A model generated the notes under the pieces. That model was given only the letters and a program-made list of their open reading frames with translations, did not search any database and was not told the origin of the DNA. A stretch of 64,000 nt of DNA from Streptomyces phaeofaciens (GTDB lineage Bacteria > Actinomycetota > Actinomycetes > Streptomycetales > Streptomycetaceae): positions 186,001 to 250,000 of the forward strand of contig NZ_BMSA01000013.1 of assembly GCF_014648915.1 (NCBI RefSeq), read 5' to 3'. Positions 58,321 through 64,000 of this stretch are shown here, in pieces (position 1 is the first letter of the stretch; each line of letters starts with the position of its first letter). A program made the translations under genes and the position numbers.

Positions 58321-58839
58321 ATGGCGCCAGAACGTACAGAGCTGCAGGTCAGGCCAGGAGTCGAGGCCGATCTCGACGCCCTCACCGACCTCTACAACCA
58401 CTACGTACGTGAGACGCCCATCACCTTTGATACCGCGGTTCTCACTACGGAAGAGCGCCGCCCTTGGCTGCTCTCCCACCTTGAAGACGGCCCGTACCGG
58501 CTGAAGGTTGCCGTCGACGCGGACTCACAGGAAATCCTGGGGTACGCCACATCCAGCCCTCACCGGCCGAAGGCCGCCTACGCGACCTCGGTCGAGGTGT
58601 CGGTCTACCTCCGCCCGGACGCCGGCGGCCGCGGCATCGGCACGCTCCTCTACGAGGCGCTCTTCGAGGCGCTGGCCGGTGAGGACGTGCACCGGGCGTA
58701 CGCGGGCGTGGCCCAGCCCAACGAAGCCTCCGTGCGCCTGCACGAACGCTTCGGCTTCCGGTACGTCGGCACCTACCGCGAGGTGGGCCGGAAGTTCGAC
58801 CGCTACTGGGACGTCGCCTGGTACGAGAAGGAGCTGTGA
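58321..58839 (+). CDS. GNAT acetyltransferase of the phosphinothricin/methionine sulfoximine type
   Basis: 172 aa. Pattern: LQVRPGVEADLDALTDLYNH, YVRETPITFDT, EVSVYLRPDAGGRGIGTLLYEALF (acetyl-CoA loop) and GFRYVGTYREVGRKFDRYWD. The family acetylates phosphinothricin-like amino acids or methionine sulfone/sulfoximine. ATG at 58321 with GAGGAGG upstream. A pat-like gene divergent from hrdD is known in other Streptomyces. Confidence 0.9.
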   Translation: MAPERTELQVRPGVEADLDALTDLYNHYVRETPITFDTAVLTTEERRPWLLSHLEDGPYRLKVAVDADSQEILGYATSSPHRPKAAYATSVEVSVYLRPDAGGRGIGTLLYEALFEALAGEDVHRAYAGVAQPNEASVRLHERFGFRYVGTYREVGRKFDRYWDVAWYEKEL

Positions 58840-58879
58840 CCCACAGCCGACCGTGACCGTCACCCCCTCCCCCGGACGA

Positions 58880-58968
58880 CGGGGACGCTCAACCCCCCGG
58901 TCCGCGGGAGACATCCACCTCCCCCGGACCGCGGGCGCCGTCCGACTCCCCGGTTCCGCGGGCGACAT
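58880..58968. repeat. Degenerate repeats after the acetyltransferase gene
   Basis: CCGGTCCGCGGGAGACATCC, then CCGGACCGCGGGCGCCGTCC and CCGGTTCCGCGGGCGACATT recur at about 40-bp spacing between two convergent genes. No hairpin stronger than local GC pairing. Confidence 0.6.
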
Positions 58969-59772
58969 TCAGCCGAACTGCACCGACCGCTTCGCCAGCC
59001 CCATCCAGAACCCGTCGATCACCGACCTCTGCGCGTCCAGCTCGCCGGACATCTCCGCCGCGCCCATGGTCACGAAGAGCGGCGCGAAGTGCTCGGTGCG
59101 CGGGTGGGCGTACCGGCCGGCCGGCGCCTTGTGGAGGAAGTCGAGCAGGGAGTCCCAGTCACGGGCCTCCATGGCGCGCCGGCCCCAGTCGTCGAACTCC
59201 ACCGACCAGCTGGGCACCCCGCCCTGGCGCAGGGCGGCGAGGTTGTGGGTGAAGAACCCGGAGCCGACGATCAGGACGCCCTCGTCGCGCAGGGGCGCGA
59301 GCTTGCGGCCGATCTCCATGAGCCGGACGGGGTCGAGGGTCGGCATGGAGATCTGCAGGACGGGGATGTCGGCGGCCGGGAACATCTCGACGAGCGGCAC
59401 GTACGCGCCGTGGTCCAGGCCGCGGTCGGGGATGTCCTGGACGGGTGCCCCGGGGGCGCGCAGCAGCTTGCGGACGCTCTCGGCCAGCGCGGGCGCGCCC
59501 GGGGCGCCGTACTTCACCTGGTAGTAGTGCTCGGGGAAGCCCCAGAAGTCGTAGACCAGGGGGACGGGGTCGACGGCGCCGAGGGCGAGCGGGGCCTCCT
59601 CCCAGTGGGCGGAGACCATGAGGATCGCCTTGGGGCGGGGCAGGCCGGCGGACCAGGCGGCGAGCTCGCCCGGCCAGATCGGGTCGTCCGCGAGCGGCGG
59701 AGCGCCATGGCTGAGGTACAGGGCGGGCATGCGCTCCTGCGGAACGGCGCGTTCCTGGGTGGCGGCGGACAT
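58969..59772 (-). CDS. LigB-type extradiol dioxygenase (4,5-DOPA dioxygenase family)
   Basis: 267 aa. Class III enzyme: MPALYLSHGAPPLADDP (metal His), ILMVSAHWE (second His), GLDHGAYVPLVEMFPAADIP and GSGFFTHNLAAL. Opens catechol-type rings with Fe(II) or Zn; substrate unknown. ATG at 59772. Divergent from a MarR regulator, an arrangement common for quinone/catechol detoxification. Confidence 0.92.
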   Translation of the reverse strand: MSAATQERAVPQERMPALYLSHGAPPLADDPIWPGELAAWSAGLPRPKAILMVSAHWEEAPLALGAVDPVPLVYDFWGFPEHYYQVKYGAPGAPALAESVRKLLRAPGAPVQDIPDRGLDHGAYVPLVEMFPAADIPVLQISMPTLDPVRLMEIGRKLAPLRDEGVLIVGSGFFTHNLAALRQGGVPSWSVEFDDWGRRAMEARDWDSLLDFLHKAPAGRYAHPRTEHFAPLFVTMGAAEMSGELDAQRSVIDGFWMGLAKRSVQFG

Positions 59773-59843
59773 GGCGGTGACTCCCTCCGGCGGCTCGGCC
59801 CCTCGCTCCGGGGCCGGCACTCGACAGCTTGCTCGACAGCTTG

Positions 59844-59901
59844 CTTGAAATCTAAAACGTCAACGCTCCACAGAATATGCCCCATTTGTTTAAAATTCAA
59901 G
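59844..59901. promoter_or_regulatory. AT-rich inverted repeats between dioxygenase and MarR genes
   Basis: CTTGAAATCTAAAAC (59844-59858) and GTTTAAAATTCAAG (59888-59901) are imperfectly complementary, the only AT-rich elements in the gap. MarR proteins bind such sites. A nearby 13-bp tandem duplication (GCTCGACAGCTTG) is at 59819-59844. Confidence 0.5.
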
Positions 59902-59925
59902 GAGCAGGCCCTTACAGTGGAGTAC

Positions 59926-60435
59926 ATGAAGAAGGCATCCACCCCCGCCGAAGAGCTCCGATGGCTCACCGACGAGGAGCAGAGCGTCTGGCGCTCCTAC
60001 GTGCACGCGACCACGCTCCTCGAGGACCACATGGACCGCCAGCTCCAGCGGGATGCGGGCATGCCCCACGTCTACTACGGCCTCCTGGTGAAGCTCGCCG
60101 ACGCCCCGCGCCGCCGGCTGCGGATGACCGAGCTGGCCATGCACGCCAAGATCACCCGTTCCCGGCTCTCCCACGCGATCGCCCGTCTGGAGAAGAACGG
60201 CTGGGTGCGGCGCGAGGACTGTCCCTCCGACAAACGCGGACAGTTCGCGGTCCTGACCGAGCAGGGCCTGGAGGTGCTCGCCCGCTCCGCGCCGGGGCAC
60301 GTCACCGCCGTACGCAACGCGGTCTTCGACCGGCTCAGCTCCGAACAGCAGAAGTCCCTCGGCGAGATCATGCAGATCATCGCCGAGGGACTTCAGCCGA
60401 ACGAAGCGGGTGCGGACCTTCCCTGGCTCCGCTAG
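59926..60435 (+). CDS. MarR-family transcriptional regulator
   Basis: 169 aa. Winged HTH: RRLRMTELAMHAKITRSRLS, HAIARLEKNGWVRREDCPSD, KRGQFAVLTEQGLEVL. Probably a repressor of the divergent dioxygenase gene, responding to phenolic or quinone ligands. ATG at 59926 with GGAG four bases upstream; a GTG at 59917 is possible. Confidence 0.9.
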   Translation: MKKASTPAEELRWLTDEEQSVWRSYVHATTLLEDHMDRQLQRDAGMPHVYYGLLVKLADAPRRRLRMTELAMHAKITRSRLSHAIARLEKNGWVRREDCPSDKRGQFAVLTEQGLEVLARSAPGHVTAVRNAVFDRLSSEQQKSLGEIMQIIAEGLQPNEAGADLPWLR

Positions 60436-60501
60436 GACAACCTGTCCTGGTAAGGCCCAGTCGTCACGCACGTCACGCGTGTCACGCGCGTCCCGGGTGG
60501 G

Positions 60502-62043
60502 TCAGTGGGCGACCACCGGGACCGGCATGGCGTCCTCGGCGTCCCGCTCGCCCGAGCCCGCCACCGGGCCCATGTCCGGGCGGCCGGCGTTGACCAGGGT
60601 GAAGGCGATCGTGGCGGCGACCACCAGGATGCCGACGGCGAACCAGATCGCGCTGGTGTAGCCCTCGACCATGCCCTCCAGCTGCACCAGCTGCTGCTGC
60701 GGCTTGGAGGAGGCCGACGCGATGTGGTCCTTGATGTACGACGTCGTCGCGGACGCGGCGATCGTGTTCAGCAGGGCGGTGCCGATCGCGCCGCCCACCT
60801 GCTGCGAGGTGTTGACCATCGCGGAGGCGACACCGGCATCACGCGGCTCGATGCCGTACGTGGCCAGGGACATGGCCGGCATGAACGCCGTACCCATGCC
60901 GAGACCGAGCAGCAGCATCGCCGGCAGCAGCAGGGCCGCGTACGAGGAGCCGATCTCCAGACGGGTCAGCAGCAGCATGCCGAGCGCGGCGACCAGGAAG
61001 CCCGGGCCCATCAGCAGCCGCGGGGCGACCCGGGTCATCAGCCGGGTGCCGATCTGGGTGGACCCCGTGATCATGCCCACGATCATCGGCAGGAACGCGA
61101 AGCCGGTCTTGACCGGGGAGTAGCCCTTCACGATCTGGAGGTAGTAGGTCAGGAAGAGGAACAGACCGAACATCGCGATGATCGCGAGGCCGAGGGAGAG
61201 GTAGATTCCGCCGCGGTTGCGCTCGGTGATCACCCGCAGCGGCAGCAGCGGGGCCTTGACCTTCGACTCGACGATCACGAACGCGGCCAGCAGCACCGCC
61301 GAGGCGACGAACATGCCGACGGTCAGGGAGTCGCTCCAGCCGTTCGACTCGGCGCGGGTGAAGCCGTAGACCAGGGCGACCAGACCGAGGGTGGACAGGA
61401 TGACGCCCGGGATGTCGAGAGCGGAACGGTTGCGGCCGCCCTGCGGCTCACGGATGACGAAGTACGCACCGGCCGCGGCGACGATCGCGAACGGGATGTT
61501 GACGAAGAACGTCCAGCGCCAGTCCAGGTACTCGGTGAGGAACCCGCCGAGGATCAGACCGACAGCGCCGCCACCACCGGCGATCGCGCCGTAGATGCCG
61601 AACGCCTTGGCACGCTCCTTGGCGTCCGTGAACATCACGGCGAGCAGGGAGAGCGCGGCGGGCGCGAGGAGCGCGCCGAACGCGCCCTGGAGCGCGCGGG
61701 CGCCGAACATCATCGCCTCGTTGGTGGCCGCGCCACCGAGCGCGGAGGCCGCGGCGAAGCCGCCGAGACCGGTCACGAAGGCACGCTTACGGCCCCACAG
61801 GTCGGCGATCCGGCCGCCGAAGAGCAGCAGGCCACCGAAGGCGAGGGCGTAGGCGGTGACGATCCACTGCCGGTTGCCGTCGGAGATGCCCAGGTCCAGC
61901 TGGGCGGAGGGCATCGCGATGTTCACGATGGTCGCGTCGAGCACGACCATCAGCTGGGCGATGGCGATGAAGGCCAGGGCTTTCCAGCGGTTGGCGTCCG
62001 GGACGCCGGTCGTGCCGGGAGCCTTCTGGGCTGTTTGAGACAT
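60502..62043 (-). CDS. DHA2-family MFS efflux transporter
   Basis: 513 aa, 14 helices. Motifs: AQLMVVLDATIVNIAMPSAQ, GGRIADLWGRKRAFVTG, YGAIAGGGGAVGLILGGFL. Similar to actinomycete multidrug exporters. ATG at 62043. Downstream of a TetR gene on the same strand, separated by a tetranucleotide repeat. Confidence 0.93.
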   Translation of the reverse strand: MSQTAQKAPGTTGVPDANRWKALAFIAIAQLMVVLDATIVNIAMPSAQLDLGISDGNRQWIVTAYALAFGGLLLFGGRIADLWGRKRAFVTGLGGFAAASALGGAATNEAMMFGARALQGAFGALLAPAALSLLAVMFTDAKERAKAFGIYGAIAGGGGAVGLILGGFLTEYLDWRWTFFVNIPFAIVAAAGAYFVIREPQGGRNRSALDIPGVILSTLGLVALVYGFTRAESNGWSDSLTVGMFVASAVLLAAFVIVESKVKAPLLPLRVITERNRGGIYLSLGLAIIAMFGLFLFLTYYLQIVKGYSPVKTGFAFLPMIVGMITGSTQIGTRLMTRVAPRLLMGPGFLVAALGMLLLTRLEIGSSYAALLLPAMLLLGLGMGTAFMPAMSLATYGIEPRDAGVASAMVNTSQQVGGAIGTALLNTIAASATTSYIKDHIASASSKPQQQLVQLEGMVEGYTSAIWFAVGILVVAATIAFTLVNAGRPDMGPVAGSGERDAEDAMPVPVVAH

Positions 62044-62121
62044 GGAGGTACCCACTTCAGGACTTCGTGACGGAAAAAGAGCGTGAAAGGGGGCGGAGGG
62101 TCGTCGTCGACCGCCGCTGGC

Positions 62122-62194
62122 AACTGACTGACTGACGGGCTGGCTGGCTGGCTGGCTGGCTGGCTACTGACTAAGAACTGACTGGCTGACCGAC
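62122..62194. repeat. Tetranucleotide repeat tract between tetR and efflux gene
   Basis: A pure (GGCT)n run of about seven units (62138-62165), flanked by degenerate CTGA/CTGG tetramers from 62123 to 62193. It lies in the untranslated leader of the efflux gene, 80-150 bp upstream of its start. Confidence 0.9.
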
Positions 62195-62215
62195 TGCTAC
62201 GGAGTCAACGGCTGT

Positions 62216-62869
62216 TCACTGGGCCTGACGCAGATCCTCCATGGTCACGGCGGTGCCTGGCAGGGTGGAGCGGGCCGGGGCCCGCAGCCCGTCCAGGAAA
62301 AGTTGGAGGTGGCGGTGGACGAACCGGTCGGCACTCAGGCACGGCGTACCCGCCGGGGGCCGGCTGAGCTGGGCCACCGCGATCATCAGGTCACCCACGC
62401 CGACGTCCGGCCGGAGCTGCCCGGCCTGCTTGGCGCGGTTCATGACCTCCTCGATGATCCGCTCGGCACGTTCGCGCGCGGCCTCCAGGTCGGGGTGGTG
62501 CTGGTCGAAGGTGCTGGCGACCATCGGGCACAGCGCGCTGATCCGCTCGTCGGCGGCGGCGTGCACGAATCGCTCCAGCGCCCCGAACGCGTCGCCGGAC
62601 TCGGCGAGCGCGAGCTGACCGGCCTGGACCGTACGGTCCAGCACCGAGCAGACGACCTCGCGGACGAGCGCGTCGCGGTCGGGAAAGTTGCGGTACACCG
62701 TGGCGTTGCCGACGCCGGCCCGGCGGGCGATGTCGTCGAGCGGCACGTCCGGGCCGAGCTCAACGAACATCTCGCGGGCGGCGGTGACGATCCGCTCCCG
62801 ATTGCGCAGAGCGTCGGCGCGGGGCCGGGGTGCCTTGCGCACTGCGGGTGTCGCGGTCGCGGTCTGCAC
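62216..62869 (-). CDS. TetR-family transcriptional regulator
   Basis: 217 aa. HTH: RNRERIVTAAREMFVELGPD, DIARRAGVGNATVYRNFPDR. C-terminal TetR_C domain (RISALCPMVASTFDQHHPDL). Probable repressor of the efflux gene downstream. GTG at 62869 (VQTATATPAV) with AAGGAG upstream. Confidence 0.9.
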   Translation of the reverse strand: MQTATATPAVRKAPRPRADALRNRERIVTAAREMFVELGPDVPLDDIARRAGVGNATVYRNFPDRDALVREVVCSVLDRTVQAGQLALAESGDAFGALERFVHAAADERISALCPMVASTFDQHHPDLEAARERAERIIEEVMNRAKQAGQLRPDVGVGDLMIAVAQLSRPPAGTPCLSADRFVHRHLQLFLDGLRAPARSTLPGTAVTMEDLRQAQ

Positions 62870-62990
62870 GGCGTACTCCTTGGCTCGGACGGATGGACGG
62901 CGATCCGGGGAAGGCGTCCCCGTTTCACTCGGACACATGGCTAAACGGGGAGGGGGTCCCCGGTTATTTCCCGGACGCGGAAGTTTTTCG

Positions 62991-63008
62991 ATGTGACCTG
63001 AGTCACAT
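62991..63008. promoter_or_regulatory. Crp-type palindrome
   Basis: ATGTGACCTGAGTCACAT has perfect 7-bp arms and contains TGTGA-N6-TCACA, matching the enteric CRP consensus and also the Streptomyces Crp pattern GTG-N6-GNCAC. It lies between divergent genes, 122 bp from the TetR start and 228 bp from the protease start. Confidence 0.55.
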
Positions 63009-63012
63009 GTCC

Positions 63013-63120
63013 TGAGCCGGTGCACGCACCTCGGAACGAGCGGGTGCACGCACCCCGGAACGCGCGGGCGCACCCCTATAGCAAGCGGGCGCGCGCACCC
63101 CGCGGAGGAGCGGACGCATA
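63013..63120. repeat. Degenerate 24-bp tandem repeats
   Basis: GAGCGGGTGCACGCACCCCG-type units occur about five times with decreasing similarity (63013 to 63120). Confidence 0.65.
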
Positions 63121-63235
63121 CCCCCCGGTAACCCACGATCGGCCCTCCCGACGCGCGCCCCCACTCCCCCCGACAGAGGGTGATCGAAAGGGTGCAGTCG
63201 GTGACCGGTGGCTGCCTGGAGCGAAAGGCCCCTGC

Positions 63236-64000
63236 ATGCAGCCGCAGCCCCAGCGCCCCGCCCCGGCCCGCGCCGGCGAGCCGCTCCATCGCCGGATACG
63301 CTCGCGCCGCGCCGCCGCCCTCGCCGCCGTGACCGCGCTGACCTTCGCGCTCAGCACCTCCGCCGGAACCGGGCACCTCGTGTCACCCGCCGACTCCACG
63401 GCGGCCGGCGCCGGCCCCATCTCCCTGGCCCGCTCCTCCGCCCTCGCCCCGTGCATGATCACCGGCGGCGCGACCGTCCAGATGTCCGAGGGCGTCCCCA
63501 CCCCCGGCGGCTACTCCCGCTCCACCGGCACCGTCCGCGCCCTCACCCTGATGATCGACTTCCCGGACGCGCCCGGCCGGGGCAGCGCGCGATCCCGTTT
63601 CCGCGAGTTCTTCCCGCAGACCGAGGAATGGTTCCGCGCCGCGTCCTACGGCCGCCTCGACTACCGCGCCGAGGCCCCGATCCGGCACTGGCTGCGGATG
63701 CCGAAGCCGTTCCGCGCCTACGGCATAGAACGCGGCGCGCCCTTCGACCCCGGCTACCGGGAACTCGTCCAGGACATCGTGGCCGCCGCCGACCCGACGG
63801 TGGACTTCCGCGCGTACGACCTCCTGAACGTCCTGGTCACCCCGAACGCGGGCCCGTCCGCGCTGGACACCGTCCTGTCGGTGACGTTCGCCGGGAACCG
63901 GGAGGCCCCGGTCGCCGACGGCGTGCCGGTCGCCAACGCGTCGTTCGTCTACTCCCGCCAGGACGACGGCTCCGGCTCCTACGACCGCACCGGCTACCGC
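63236..64000 (+). CDS. Secreted M6-type metalloprotease, N-terminal part (runs off the window)
   Basis: 255 codons visible from the ATG at 63236, with no stop before the window end. A basic N-terminus (RRIRSRRAA) and hydrophobic segment (ALAAVTALTFALSTSAGTGH) form a signal peptide. Then TVRALTLMIDFPDAPGRGS, EEWFRAASYGRLDYR and VDFRAYDLLNVLVTPNAGPS follow the immune-inhibitor-A/M6 pattern. The zinc motif HExxH is beyond the window. Probably exported and degrades extracellular protein. Confidence 0.8.
   Translation, partial: MQPQPQRPAPARAGEPLHRRIRSRRAAALAAVTALTFALSTSAGTGHLVSPADSTAAGAGPISLARSSALAPCMITGGATVQMSEGVPTPGGYSRSTGTVRALTLMIDFPDAPGRGSARSRFREFFPQTEEWFRAASYGRLDYRAEAPIRHWLRMPKPFRAYGIERGAPFDPGYRELVQDIVAAADPTVDFRAYDLLNVLVTPNAGPSALDTVLSVTFAGNREAPVADGVPVANASFVYSRQDDGSGSYDRTGYR

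Larger units (their letters stand above)
62870..63235. other. Gene-free interval with a Crp-type palindrome and degenerate tandem repeats
   Basis: 366 bp between the divergent TetR and M6-type protease genes. It contains TGTGA-N6-TCACA at 62992-63007 and degenerate 24-bp repeats at about 63013-63120. Both promoters must be here, but no -35/-10 pair is clear. Confidence 0.5.

Overview
The window is high-GC actinobacterial DNA and almost certainly comes from a Streptomyces chromosome. Codon third positions are G/C-saturated and GTG, TTG and apparently CTG starts are common. Several genes are Streptomyces hallmarks: an HrdD-type sigma factor with a SigR-type promoter, SepX/GlpR beside a gephyrin-like Glp, a tricorn-protease homologue, and a pSAM2-type integrative element.

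Layout. 1-9377: a truncated TetR gene with a palindromic operator, a tricorn-type protease, a three-gene redox operon (Baeyer-Villiger monooxygenase, alpha/beta hydrolase, SDR) divergent from a MerR regulator, exonuclease III and a GNAT enzyme. 9367-14963: a sensor kinase/response regulator pair divergent from a MacB/FtsX-type ABC exporter. 15023-27602: an actinomycete integrative and conjugative element (AICE) inserted in the 3' end of a tRNA-Ala(CGC) gene and bounded by identical 49-bp direct repeats. It has integrase arm-type repeats at both ends, a cargo zone at the left end, an XRE regulator with an operator array inside a promoter, a transfer/spread operon, RepSA, Xis and Int. 27731-34089: the sepX(glpR)-rimJ-mog-moaC-glp(moeA)-galU cell-division/cofactor locus, then 5-formyl-THF cyclo-ligase. 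34172-48430: penicillin acylase, K+/H+ antiporter, MFS, FmdB with a CIRCE-like operator, MTA phosphorylase, MscL, LtrA, a P1-family peptidase, an L,D-transpeptidase lipoprotein and small conserved proteins. 48571-52732: the fructose operon (DeoR, 1-phosphofructokinase, fructose PTS). 52974-64000: two DHA2 efflux pumps with linked regulators (WYL, TetR), another TetR, hrdD, a phosphinothricin-type acetyltransferase, a LigB-type dioxygenase with a divergent MarR, and the start of a secreted M6-type metalloprotease.

The most likely undescribed system is the compact, lower-GC three-gene membrane cassette at 15318-16424, just inside the left end of the AICE. A single-pass protein, a four-pass protein and a tail-anchored protein are encoded by overlapping or coupled genes. 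The first and third share a short Asn/Gly-rich motif (IETNNGSVSQT / IQTNNGSVFQT) at opposite ends of the polypeptide. This arrangement resembles homotypic-interaction motifs of bacterial immune pathways, although no function can be assigned from sequence alone. Directly downstream is a 150-bp nearly complete palindrome with perfect 27-bp outer arms.

The element works as a unit. Int and Xis with the arm repeats move it in and out of the tRNA gene. RepSA replicates the excised form. The FtsK/TraB-type translocase and the small Spd-like membrane proteins transfer and spread it. The XRE regulator probably represses the transfer promoter through the operator array between the two divergent units.
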